A stretch of 64,000 nt of DNA from Unio delphinus (taxonomy: Eukaryota > Mollusca > Bivalvia > Unionida > Unionidae), in assembly GCA_029339505.1 (NCBI GenBank), contig JAQISU010001235.1, forward strand, positions 37,105,815 through 37,169,814, in the 5' to 3' direction. The position numbers were made by a program, and so were the translations under genes. Positions 35,841 through 43,864 of this stretch are shown one piece after another (within the stretch, counting starts at the first letter, position 1; every line of letters starts with the position of its first letter). The notes beneath the pieces were generated by a model. The model did no database searches. It was not told where the DNA came from and worked only from the letters and a program-made list of their open reading frames with translations.

Positions 35841-36432
35841 GACAATTAACCAAATCACATGCATGCCCGCATCACCACGCGTAGTAACTTCGTGGAATTG
35901 TATATTCAGGAATATTAATCAAAGAAAGAGTGGATAAAACAAACGTCAGAACCTGAACAAATGACTGACTTAATTTTTGAATATATGGTTAAAATGCTTT
36001 TGACAGAAGAAAACATCACATCTTACTTATTTATCATAACTCGAACTAAAGGAACGTGGGATCGACTAAGAATGCTGATAAATGATAAGCGGTGTTGTGT
36101 TTTTGATGTTGTACCACTAATATCACAAATTACCAAGCCAGAAAGTAATGTTTGATATTTTCACAAAGTTTCATTATCAGAATCGTTAATGGCGGAAAAT
36201 TAAATCCAATTTTAAGCGCTCAACATTTTTCCGAACGCGATATTGACCGTGTTTGGCGTTTACTTTGAGATTAAATTTTGTCATTATTATATGTACGATG
36301 ACATCTTCCCGCGTTGATGTGGTTGCAAAATTTAACGTCGGGGTGTTAGATTACTGGCAGCGGATGTAAATATCGATACAAATTTTGCTCCACTTGTACA
36401 GGAATATCTTCGTTAGAATAGCATATCAAAAC

Positions 36433-36438
36433 CCCGTA
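36433..36438. repeat. P1 target-site duplication, left
   Basis: CCCGTA immediately before the terminal repeat, identical to 57986-57991. Six base pairs is the Polinton integrase standard. Confidence 0.93.
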
Positions 36439-36790
36439 AGTAGTAATATGGGGCACTCTAGCCTCAATGGAAAATCCAGTCAAAAACAGCTTGGGCTAAT
36501 CTAGCCTCAAGGGGAATTTAACATGGTGGGCCTATCTAGCCTCAAGGGAAATTTAACATGGGGAACTATTTGGGCCTATTTAGCCTCAAGGGAAATTGAA
36601 CATGGTGGGCCTATCTAGCCTCAAGGGAAATTTAACATGGGGAACTATTTGGGCCTATTTAGCCTCAAGGGACATGGAACATGGGGAATATGATTTGTAT
36701 GGGTATAGGGAAACTGTCTAGGGACAAGGGAAAAAAAGGGTGGCAATGAAAGCTACTATCTTTTCGAGACTTATGAGTGGCCCTGAAAAG
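36439..36790. repeat. P1 left terminal inverted repeat
   Basis: Matches the reverse complement of 57634-57985 base for base as far as I can follow; the first mismatch is just inside (36791). It contains seven iterons of the 'cctaNctagcctcaagggRa' type. The innermost bases overlap the histone-type stem-loop of the first gene, so this processing signal is part of the repeat at both ends. Confidence 0.95.
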
Positions 36791-36794
36791 AGCC
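36779..36794 (-). promoter_or_regulatory. Histone-type 3' stem-loop, gene L1
   Basis: Minus strand: GGCTCTTTTCAGGGCC (6-bp stem with one wobble, TTTC loop), then ACTCA and, 12 nt after the stem, CGAAAAGA. Lies 20 nt past the stop of the gene ending at 36815. Confidence 0.8.
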
Positions 36795-36814
36795 TTTGGA
36801 TATTTCTTCTTCTT

Positions 36815-37387
36815 TTATTTTCTGCCATTGTTCCACCACCTTTTGATTTTACCAATGATTCCCGTTTTCTTCTTCTTTTCTTCTTCGGGAATCCAGTCAG
36901 GATGTCCCATAGCTCTAAACTTTTCCTGAACTCTCATCCATCTTAGATTGAGTAGATCAAAGTCCTCTTTTGTCTTTTTGTTCTTTTTTTCCTTTCTCTC
37001 CTTAGACCAGTTTTCTTTAATCTGGATCACCTGTTCTTCCATCACCATTCTCATCATTGCTTCTGCTTTCTTTAGCCTGTCTAGACCCCACTTCACATAT
37101 TCCCACTCTATCAGATGTAATGTTTCTTCTAGAAAACACCTGACTTTGATGACATGATCAAGTGCTTGCTTCAAGTCCCCTGTTCTTATATATTTTCTTT
37201 TAATACGTCTTCTTAATTTCTGGTCTTCCTCCTCTATCATACCTTCTAATAAATCTCTTGCTAATTTCAGTTGGCTTACAAAGCCATGGTTACTCTGAAA
37301 TTCTTCCTCAAGTCTTTCCACTTGATATTCTGCATCAAGGATCCCAAACCAGCTGTCTCGGAGTTGGATAAACAATTCAAAATTCAT
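36815..37387 (-). CDS. Left-arm accessory protein L1 (190 aa, helical)
   Basis: No known domain. Almost entirely helical: charged heptad-like segments at about residues 15-60 and 75-125, then a lysine-rich stretch (about 130-145), with a final 'IPEEEKKKKTG' and basic/aromatic C-terminus. The frame is open upstream to 37468 but only from a GTG, and that extra part contains the TATA box and promoter motif. I therefore start at ATG 37387, about 20 nt after the expected transcription start. It is the outermost left gene and ends in a histone-type stem-loop inside the terminal repeat boundary. Confidence 0.75.
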   Translation of the reverse strand: MNFELFIQLRDSWFGILDAEYQVERLEEEFQSNHGFVSQLKLARDLLEGMIEEEDQKLRRRIKRKYIRTGDLKQALDHVIKVRCFLEETLHLIEWEYVKWGLDRLKKAEAMMRMVMEEQVIQIKENWSKERKEKKNKKTKEDFDLLNLRWMRVQEKFRAMGHPDWIPEEEKKKKTGIIGKIKRWWNNGRK

Positions 37388-37432
37388 CTTGATGTGTTCA
37401 AAATTGAATGGCTCCAAGGACCGACGATTGCG

Positions 37433-37472
37433 TATATATATCTTAAGCACGGACGTGAAAGTAAACACCCCC
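37433..37472 (-). promoter_or_regulatory. Promoter module of L1
   Basis: TATATATA at 37433-37441, preceded (upstream on the minus strand) by the shared element complementary to 'gcacggacgtgaaagtaaac' followed by acaccccc. The same arrangement precedes L2 and recurs at 40654-40694. Confidence 0.65.
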
Positions 37473-37494
37473 TACATTCACTTGTCATATTAGA

Positions 37495-37885
37495 TACTAT
37501 TCACAAATCCTATTATATACTATCCAAAATCACACCCTATACTAACCACACACACGGGGAAGCAGCCAAAACAAACCCTATTATATACTATCCAAAATCA
37601 CACCCTATACTAACCACACACACGGGGAAGCAGCCAAAACAAACCCTACTATATACTATCCAAAATCACACCCTATACTAACCACACACACGGGTAAGCA
37701 GCCAAAACAAACCCTACTATATACTATCCAAAATCACACCCTATACTAACCACACACACGGGGAAGCAGCCAAAACAAACCCTACTATATACTATCCAAA
37801 ATCACACCCTATACTAACCACACACACGGGGAAGCAGCCAAAACAAACCCTACTATATACTATCCAAAATCACACCATATACCAT
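37495..37885. repeat. 68-bp tandem array in P1
   Basis: About 5.5 near-identical units running 'tatatactatccaaaatcac', 'accctatactaaccacacac' and 'acggggaagcagccaaaaca'. It lies between the L1 promoter and the L2 3' end. The plus-strand frame through it is spurious. Confidence 0.93.
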
Positions 37886-37973
37886 CTAAATAGAGTCAGT
37901 GTTTATAATCACACTACTCCTCTCTCACACCCATTGGCAATTGACATAGTATTTCTTTTCTTGTTATTTGTGT

Positions 37974-37989
37974 AGCCCTGAGAAGGACT
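37974..37989 (-). promoter_or_regulatory. Histone-type 3' stem-loop, gene L2
   Basis: Minus strand: AGTCCTTCTCAGGGCT, 6-bp stem with one wobble and an altered outer pair, then ACACA and an AGAAAAGA box. Lies 27 nt past the L2 stop. Confidence 0.75.
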
Positions 37990-38016
37990 GTTTTTAAAAC
38001 TTCAAATTGCACCTGG

Positions 38017-38496
38017 TTAATGCTGGCATCTCCCAGGTCTAGCCCCACACATACATCTCCTACTCCAATCATTCTCCCAATTCACTCTTGTGATTGGGAG
38101 TGCAGAGGGAGAATGAGTGGCTTCACTATCCCAATCTTCTGTTTGAGGGATAGTGAAAGTCTCTTCATTTCTTCCTCTATTCCGCAACCGTGGATGCGGC
38201 TGAAGTTGTTGCGGTCGAGGCTGTGGTTGTTGCGGTGGGGGCTGTGCCTGAAGTGAACGAACTGGTTCTGGTGGTGAAGGTGTCCTCACCATGGGCTTAA
38301 CTTGGCTAGTTTGCCTCATCATGCGGTGAGGCAAAATTGACCTTTTCATTTCCTTCTCCTCTTCTTTCTTTTTCCTCTCCTCCTCTTCTTTAATTCTGGT
38401 CTCTTCTTCTTTGGCTTCCATAACCAGTTCGTCTAGGAGACGCCTAGCATTCTCCAGGTGCAGTTGAAGTTCAATCAATTTTTCCAGTCTATTCAT
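38017..38496 (-). CDS. Left-arm accessory protein L2 (159 aa)
   Basis: Unrecognised. Residues 1-50 form a charged coiled coil rich in E and K, followed by a proline/glutamine-rich low-complexity region (about 70-105), and the C-terminus ends in a small Cys/His cluster (CMCGARPGRCQH). The frame extends upstream to 38574, but that stretch encodes the promoter motif and TATA box. ATG 38496 lies about 45 nt downstream of the TATA and is the likely start. Coiled coil plus proline-rich linker suggests a protein-interaction role, which is inference. Confidence 0.75.
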   Translation of the reverse strand: MNRLEKLIELQLHLENARRLLDELVMEAKEEETRIKEEEERKKKEEEKEMKRSILPHRMMRQTSQVKPMVRTPSPPEPVRSLQAQPPPQQPQPRPQQLQPHPRLRNRGRNEETFTIPQTEDWDSEATHSPSALPITRVNWENDWSRRCMCGARPGRCQH

Positions 38497-38536
38497 CTTT
38501 GGTATTGATGCGTCAACGATGGGTAGCCAGCCAGAC

Positions 38537-38577
38537 TTTATATATAGTTCAAGCGCGGACGTGATGGAAAACACCCC
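38537..38577 (-). promoter_or_regulatory. Promoter module of L2
   Basis: TATATATAAAG (38537-38547) with the upstream element complementary to 'caagcgcggacgtgatggaa' and 'aacacccc'. A second partial copy without TATA (38627-38652) lies 80 bp further upstream. Confidence 0.7.
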
Positions 38578-38917
38578 CTACGATTACCCAAAAATCTTAC
38601 AGTATCCCTATCATTACCAAAACACGCGGACGTGATGGAAAACACCCCTAGATCCAAGAAAGTTACATTATCCCTATCATTACCAAAAAAACAAAACAAG
38701 CTGACTTTTAAAATAAAACACTCACTCACTTTTATACTTGACTCATATTAATTATACATTGAACAAGTTATTTTGAAAAAATACGTTGTGCTTATAGACA
38801 CACTTCAAAACAAAAGTAAAAAGAGACAGTGATTATAGACTCACTTCTAATTTTTTTCTAACTTCCTCACATATCATAAGCAAATTGAATGATTAATTCT
38901 TTTCGAGAATATTGGGT

Positions 38918-38933
38918 AGCCCTGAAAAGGGCT
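38918..38933 (-). promoter_or_regulatory. Histone-type 3' stem-loop, gene L3
   Basis: Minus strand: AGCCCTTTTCAGGGCT, a perfect 6-bp stem, followed by ACCCA (the exact histone consensus tail) and CGAAAAGA. Lies 41 nt past the L3 stop. Confidence 0.85.
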
Positions 38934-38974
38934 GTTTTTTTGTGTTTGTGTGTACGAGGAAGGATGACAATCTT

Positions 38975-39343
38975 TTATCGTCTAAGATTGCGTCCTCGTT
39001 TGGCTACACGATAGGGTCTGCTTCTTCGGAAAGAGAAAGAGAACTCTTTCGTGTCCACACGACAGTCGACAAAACTTCTGTCTGGTTCCTGCTGATGTTG
39101 TTGCTGTTGCTGATGCTGCTGATGCTGTTCTCTCTGCTCTCTCTGCTGCTTTTGAAGTCGATACTTCTCAGTCCATTCTTCTTTCTCTTTTTGAATTTCC
39201 TCTCTGAAGAGTTCTTCTATGAGGTCTTCCGTTACTTGTAGCATTCTTACATTCTCAATCTCTTCAGGCTTTGGCATCAGATTGTGTCTGATACGATGCA
39301 GAGTGACATAAGCTTCGTTCAGCTTAGCTAGTCTTGAGCACAT
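38975..39343 (-). CDS. Left-arm accessory protein L3 (122 aa, Q-rich)
   Basis: Unrecognised. Residues 1-60 are helical and leucine/charge-rich, about 62-85 form a Q/H/E run encoded by a CTG/TTG-type microsatellite, and the C-terminus is strongly basic with an RRSRPYR segment. The frame opens at a TTG 7 codons upstream; the first ATG is at 39343. No TATA is evident immediately upstream. The nearest promoter module is 1.3 kb away (40654-40694), so a long leader or an intron is possible. Confidence 0.65.
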   Translation of the reverse strand: MCSRLAKLNEAYVTLHRIRHNLMPKPEEIENVRMLQVTEDLIEELFREEIQKEKEEWTEKYRLQKQQREQREQHQQHQQQQQHQQEPDRSFVDCRVDTKEFSFSFRRSRPYRVAKRGRNLRR

Positions 39344-39443
39344 CTTCGTAGTAGGATGAGTCAAACAATGGATGGCCAGACTGGTTAGTTAGTATGATGG
39401 GTTTTAAGTGATTCGTCCATTACGGCTCTTATCACTGTTTTAT

Positions 39444-39620
39444 CTCCCAATGGGGAGTTATTTAATTTATCCTGAGGGTGGGAATGGTGCCGCGCACCCT
39501 GCAGGCGTTTATGTGCTTATAATAGAAGCACTTATTTAGTTTGGCCGTCACCACGGGACAGTTATTTGAACTGCCTCTGGGTGAATGTAAGGCCGTAGGG
39601 TGGGTAGGAATAGAACCTAC
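39444..39620. other. Cluster of five short hairpins
   Basis: Consecutive perfect stems: CTCCC/GGGAG (39444-39457), GGTGC/GCACC (39486-39498), GTGCTT/AAGCAC (39513-39531), CAGTT/AACTG (39559-39573) and GTAGG/CCTAC (39604-39620), with loops of 3-7 nt. They lie in the long gap between L3 and the protease. Could be a structured RNA or leader; no pol III terminator is evident. Confidence 0.45.
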
Positions 39621-39624
39621 ACAC

Positions 39625-40650
39625 ACCCACCCAATCCATCATTATGAGTGCCTAACCATTCTGCAATAGCAGTGAAGCGAGAGTAAAATAGTTTACTCAT
39701 ATCGCTTTTGTCTGCATAGTAAGGTCGTGAATGCACGATATATTACTGCAGCAGGAAGCAGTGGTGCGAAGAGCCAAGCACGCTATTATTAGTCAAATTC
39801 AGTCCAGTTATACTAATGGACAACCTAACAACCAATAATGTGTAAGCCACCTGTGCAATTAGCCAAATATCTGAGTTACAAAATATTAATTATCATCCTA
39901 TAAAAAATAGGGACTAGTACTAAGTGTACATGTGTAAGTCCCTATTGTATTTAAATTAAAGTGCCTAAGCGACACATAAAAGTGTAGTCAATGGTAGGGG
40001 AATTCGGTTATAAATTTGTTGAAGGCAATGCCAAAAAGGTCAAATTTGTCTTTTCAGGGCCAAATGGTTAGTCAAAGAGGGGTACTCGATACCAAATGAG
40101 TCCCCTATTATTCAGTACAGTGAAATGGCAATGTATCTCTGACTTCTTGCTCCGCTGTCGTCGACTCGGGGTGCAGAAGGTGGAAGTCACAGCATCTACT
40201 CTGTATCCTCCTGTTTCCCTTCTGGCTGGTTAAGTTATATCGTCTACTATGCTGAGAAGTGGTTTGTGGAAATGTTTTCTGCTTCCACGAGATGTCCCTC
40301 CATTTTCACCCAAGCAATAGTGACGCCTCGTTGTGCCTCGTGCTTGGGCGGCCATCTTGGTTCTTCTACGTGGCGCCATTTCTTGGTCAGCATGTAGAGA
40401 TTTTGCAGCAGTCTAACTTCTGGTGGCTGGTCCTATTTATCCAGTGGTGAAGTCTTATTTTAAGTAGCGGAGGTTAACTCATACGCTACTGCTTCTTTCT
40501 ACTCCTATGGGTGCGTTTTCTTTTAGCACTCCTAATGGGTAGAATTTATCTCACTGTTGCCATGCTCACTCTGGATAGCCGCTGTCCCGGTCTTGTCAGC
40601 TCGGTGTCCACTGCCTGAAATCCTGATGTGGCCAGACTGGAGACTATCCC
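39625..40650. other. Long non-coding gap in P1 left arm
   Basis: About 1 kb with no convincing gene. A minus-strand ATG frame of 49 codons (40230-40379) with a basic N-terminus (MAPRRRTK) lies downstream of the promoter module at 40654-40694, preceded by a 5-codon upstream frame. Too short to call as a gene. Confidence 0.4.
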
Positions 40651-40653
40651 TGC

Positions 40654-40694
40654 TTTATATGGTTCAAGCGCGGACGTGATGGAAAACACCCCTC
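40654..40694 (-). promoter_or_regulatory. Promoter module, third copy
   Basis: ATATAAAG (40653-40660) with the same upstream element as L2 ('caagcgcggacgtgatggaa' plus 'aacacccct' on the plus strand). It points leftward into the non-coding gap and toward L3. Its target is unclear. Confidence 0.6.
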
Positions 40695-40802
40695 TGCGGT
40701 TTAGGGTTTTGAAACGTTTAGATAGTTTGATGTGAGGGATAGAAAGAAAAGTCAAAGAGCATTTATATGAATACAAATGTAAAACAAACGACAGACGCAT
40801 TG

Positions 40803-40925
40803 GTTTTCAAAACACAACATTTTTATTCAAATAGCAAACATTATTTCAAATAACAAACACAATTTTATTCAACTAACAAACATTATTTCAAAGAACAAAC
40901 ATTTTTTCAAAGAACAAACATGTTT
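40803..40925. repeat. Short direct repeats and poly(A) signals after the protease
   Basis: About six copies of 'caaataacaaacattatttc'-like units. On the minus strand they provide AATAAA at 40822-40827 and 40864-40869, so the transcript block ending with the protease probably has ordinary polyadenylation, unlike the arm genes. Confidence 0.6.
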
Positions 40926-40946
40926 TTCTTCCATAACACTAATACA

Positions 40947-41504
40947 TTATCTTTGACATGGTTGACAACGTTGTGAATTAAATTGAGATTTCCACTGTTG
41001 GAAGTCATTGGGCGATTGATGTACACTACGTTTCCTAGCTAAAGACAACAGATAGCCATAATGGTCACAAAACCATCGATCTACTTTGTCATCGTTTCGA
41101 GACGAATGACGATCAAAATAAGTCACTAAATGTTCTAAAGAATATCCAAGACTGCGATGATGCAGATAATAGATACAATATTGTCCACACACCATAGAAT
41201 CTGTGCTTTGTAATTTCACATTATTGAATCGTGTCGTCTGGGCATTTCTTCTCATAAAGTCAATGATATCATCTTCGAAAGGAGGCAATCCATACGAATC
41301 AAAATACTCCGCACATCCCTCTTGAGGAAAGTAGACTGCTACCCAGTGAGTTCCTGGAAGATGACTGTCATCTGTGTTGATGACATAAGCTTGATTCTCT
41401 TGAGGTTTGCGATGAGGTAGTTCATCTTTAGCACACACGACAGGATTCCAAGAAGCAGTGTACGAACTACGGTTCAAAAGATAATAAAGTTCCCAAGTAT
41501 CCAT
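40947..41504 (-). CDS. Adenain-like cysteine protease (185 aa)
   Basis: Virion maturation protease of the adenovirus C5/Ulp1 fold, expected to cleave capsid and core precursors. From ATG 41504 the catalytic set is visible: His53 in GTHWVAVYF, Asp69 in EYFDSYG, Gln99 in LQSTDS and Cys106 in MVCGQYC, with the usual 7-residue Gln-Cys spacing. An open extension upstream to 41549 starts with GTG and encodes only a lysine-rich leader, so I use the internal ATG. The length fits the family (about 200 aa). It is the last gene of the minus-strand block. Confidence 0.93.
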   Translation of the reverse strand: MDTWELYYLLNRSSYTASWNPVVCAKDELPHRKPQENQAYVINTDDSHLPGTHWVAVYFPQEGCAEYFDSYGLPPFEDDIIDFMRRNAQTTRFNNVKLQSTDSMVCGQYCIYYLHHRSLGYSLEHLVTYFDRHSSRNDDKVDRWFCDHYGYLLSLARKRSVHQSPNDFQQWKSQFNSQRCQPCQR

Positions 41505-41545
41505 TTTTTGTTTTGTGTAGCCTTGTTGTTTTTTTCTCCTTTTTT

Positions 41546-42043
41546 TCACAGGTGATGATAAGTCATCAATTCAATCCAGACTTTTTGTTTGAAACGGTCT
41601 GACAAGTAACTGATGGTTTGCTTCGTCTCTTTACTCTCGGCCAAGAGAGCTTCGATGCGATCGATTTCTCGAGCAAACAATGGAGGAGAGGAATGATCAC
41701 GTAAGCCTTTATACCACTGAAGTAACACGGCTTCTTCGGAGATGAGACTCCAAGCTTCGTTCAGATAATTGTCCAATTTTTCTTCTTGACTCATCATCAT
41801 ACATTTATCGTGTTGAATTTGACTGGGATGATCGATTTGACATCCATAACAATCTTTTTTAATCAGGTCCCTCATTGTATCTTCCAAGTGTTGTGCAAAA
41901 CAAGCCACTAACTGTTGTTCCTGTTCTGGCCATCTGGATTGCATGATCACTACTTCTTCTTTTTGGTCTTGAGGGTTTGCTTTTTCTGTAACCTCCCATT
42001 CCATGGATTCTCCACTATTCAAAGAAGGACAAGGGTCTTCCAT
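41546..42043 (-). CDS. Cys/His-containing Polinton protein (165 aa)
   Basis: Acidic N-terminus (1-35), then a helix leading into DCYGCQIDHPSQIQHDKC (about residues 64-81), a compact Cys/His pattern that could bind one zinc, followed by a helical C-terminal half. Small proteins with a CxGC...PSQ..H..C signature commonly sit beside capsid genes in adinto-like elements. The function is not known to me. It lies just downstream of the major capsid gene with a 5-bp gap. Confidence 0.7.
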   Translation of the reverse strand: MEDPCPSLNSGESMEWEVTEKANPQDQKEEVVIMQSRWPEQEQQLVACFAQHLEDTMRDLIKKDCYGCQIDHPSQIQHDKCMMMSQEEKLDNYLNEAWSLISEEAVLLQWYKGLRDHSSPPLFAREIDRIEALLAESKETKQTISYLSDRFKQKVWIELMTYHHL

Positions 42044-42048
42044 AATGT

Positions 42049-43389
42049 CTAATAGTCTAGAATGACTTCTCTCAAACTGTTGATTTCTATGGTATTATCG
42101 AATTCGGCATACAGAATGATATTCACCGTTTCGGGGAGAGGTGCTGCAAACTGAAGTTCCACACGCAGTTGCCCAGATTTTATAGGGTGGAAATGGCCCT
42201 CGTCGCTGCCTTGGTCTGGAGTGAAATCAAAAGCCCACAACGTGTAACCTCTTGCATAGTCGTCGTAGGAAATGCCGTGACTGGTGTTGGTTCCTAACTG
42301 TCCTGTGGCTTCGTACAGCGACAAGTACGACCTCAAGTAATTTTTCTGTTCGCCAAAGTCGGGTTCGAAGGGTCTGGTACACAAAGTTTTGCCATCGCGA
42401 CTGACTTCAATTTTGGATACTCTGCAGTGCTTAAACTGGAAAGGATTTTCATCGTGGGCACCATTGAGGGCTGCATTGCTGACGATACCAATGAATAAAC
42501 GTTTGGGTAACTGTCCTTGGAACAGATGATCTTCGATCTTAGATCGGAGTTCAGCGGCAATGGTGAAAGTTTTGACTTCCACGCGTCGTATCGGATACTT
42601 GGCTGTCGTTCTGCTCAAAGTGTGACTGATATCATTCCCCACTTTAGGTAACACTTCCACGCGACGTACGTATAACCTGGCTTCTTGGATAATGGTTTTG
42701 TATTCGTTGGCATGAGCCATCAAATGGAAAGCAGTACTACTTCGATTCAGTCTCAAGCGAATATCTACTCCGTTCAGCAAATACTTCTCTTGAAACCACA
42801 TGTCCAAATGCAAACGATCGAACAGTTCTAAACTACGTCCCTGCAAAATTTTCTTTCGACGCTCGTTAAAACCTTCATTGTGAGGATCGGCAGGAGCGCT
42901 GCCATCAGCAGCTGCTGCTACGGGCAAGGCTGTGTCGTTAAACTTATCTGCGGTGTCAGGTTTCCATACCACGCAAGCATCTAGATGAGTGTTCTTGGCT
43001 TCTTTTCCGTACGTCAAGAGATTTTCGAGGTACGCTCGGTAAGGGTAAGTATCCATGCTACTGCTGATCAGTTTGTTATTCATGTACAAATCCACATCGC
43101 TGAACAAGGAATGCATGAAATTGTTGACAGGAGCTACTCTATCATTGGCTCCTGGATTGGTGTTGTCCGTTTTGGTTACTTTTACTTTCAAATACAAGTA
43201 ACTGTTGTTGAGATCGATGTAATCTTCGGGTTGTCCTTTGATTTCAAACTCGATGGGAGCTGAATCCGTCAAAGAGGAGACGGGATGAAATTCGACCCAT
43301 TGAGCTTCTTGCATGGTCATCATCGTGGGTGGCATGGCAAAGAGATCCAGTTCCGACTTGGAACAGGCACAAGATTCTTGGTGCATCAT
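42049..43389 (-). CDS. Major capsid protein, double jelly-roll (446 aa)
   Basis: Hexon-type capsid protein of Polinton/adinto-like viruses. Visible family features: the N-terminal 'VEFHPVSSLTDSAPIEFEIKGQPEDYIDLNNSYL' region split across residues about 31-65 (first strands), 'NNFMHSLFSDVDLYMNNKLI' (about 88-107), 'YRAYLENLLTYG' (about 117-128), and a second barrel with 'EARLYVRRVEVLP' and 'RRVEVKTFTIA', ending 'NTIEINSLREVILDY'. The length is near the family's lower range. ATG 43389 is directly followed by another ATG. An AT-rich ATTATTAAAAG motif lies about 30 bp upstream. Confidence 0.93.
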   Translation of the reverse strand: MMHQESCACSKSELDLFAMPPTMMTMQEAQWVEFHPVSSLTDSAPIEFEIKGQPEDYIDLNNSYLYLKVKVTKTDNTNPGANDRVAPVNNFMHSLFSDVDLYMNNKLISSSMDTYPYRAYLENLLTYGKEAKNTHLDACVVWKPDTADKFNDTALPVAAAADGSAPADPHNEGFNERRKKILQGRSLELFDRLHLDMWFQEKYLLNGVDIRLRLNRSSTAFHLMAHANEYKTIIQEARLYVRRVEVLPKVGNDISHTLSRTTAKYPIRRVEVKTFTIAAELRSKIEDHLFQGQLPKRLFIGIVSNAALNGAHDENPFQFKHCRVSKIEVSRDGKTLCTRPFEPDFGEQKNYLRSYLSLYEATGQLGTNTSHGISYDDYARGYTLWAFDFTPDQGSDEGHFHPIKSGQLRVELQFAAPLPETVNIILYAEFDNTIEINSLREVILDY

Positions 43390-43416
43390 TTTTTCTTTAG
43401 GTTTTTTTCTTCACTT

Positions 43417-43857
43417 TTAATAATCAAAAATGTCTAAGTCTCGAGCGGTTCTTTTTTTCTTTGTCTTTCGAACTTTAGAGGTACGGAGACTTTTGAAAGG
43501 GTGTCTTCGTCGACGCTTTCTACCTTGTCCTTGCTGTGTCGTCAGGGAAGTAGGAATGTCAGACTCGGTACCGTTCAGGGCATTTATAGGACTTTCTCGT
43601 CGACCCAAAATCTCTTTACCCGTTTGAAGCAAGACATTTTTGCCTGCTCTCAAAAAAGCTTCTTTAGGGTTTTGTTTGTCAATGAGAACATTGTAAAGAA
43701 AATCCTTGCCGTGAGTCAATGCGGCATCTTTTAAGGTGTGCAATCCTCGTGTCACCATTGGTTTTAAAACAGGGACCACGGAACGAAAGGCTGATTTAAA
43801 CATATCTCCTAAACCATGTCCTCGTTGTCGAGTGACTCCTTGGTACACAGGATACAT
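43417..43857 (-). CDS. pX/core-like protein (146 aa)
   Basis: The N-terminus carries GHGLGDMFKSAFRSVVPVLKP, an amphipathic segment like the membrane-active or pX-type peptides of adenovirus and Polinton virions (split here as GHGLGDMF and KSAFRSVVPVLKP). A helical middle and a very basic C-terminus (QGRKRRRRHP, KVRKTKKKRT) consistent with DNA condensation follow. A GTG one codon upstream also opens the frame; ATG 43857 is used. Lies between major and minor capsid genes, as expected for a virion component, and is a likely protease substrate. Confidence 0.75.
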   Translation of the reverse strand: MYPVYQGVTRQRGHGLGDMFKSAFRSVVPVLKPMVTRGLHTLKDAALTHGKDFLYNVLIDKQNPKEAFLRAGKNVLLQTGKEILGRRESPINALNGTESDIPTSLTTQQGQGRKRRRRHPFKSLRTSKVRKTKKKRTARDLDIFDY

Positions 43858-43864
43858 CACTTTT

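Larger units (their letters stand above)
33340..36200 (+). mobile_element. Fossil Polinton-like element of the second lineage
   Basis: Plus-strand remnants in the order polymerase (33349-34925), protease (35190-35390), fibre-like (35625-35840). Protease followed by fibre-like is also the order in the fold-back element. No terminal repeats were found. Stops and frameshifts are frequent. P1 is inserted just beyond its recognisable end. Confidence 0.65.

Noticed and set aside
39600..39690. tRNA gene on the minus strand (T-arm-like GTAGG/CCTAC with GGTTCTATTCC and an A-box-like GCAGAATGG)
   Set aside because: The acceptor halves do not pair and no anticodon stem of five pairs can be drawn. Kept only as part of the hairpin cluster.
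40055..40085. A further histone-like loop ('cttttcagggcc')
   Set aside because: The left stem half is absent (TTTGTC instead of GGYYCT), no gene ends nearby on that strand, and the purine box does not match.
40546..40800. 84-codon minus-strand frame containing 'VFSITSALEP'
   Set aside because: The apparent shared motif is the promoter module, and the frame crosses a TATA box.
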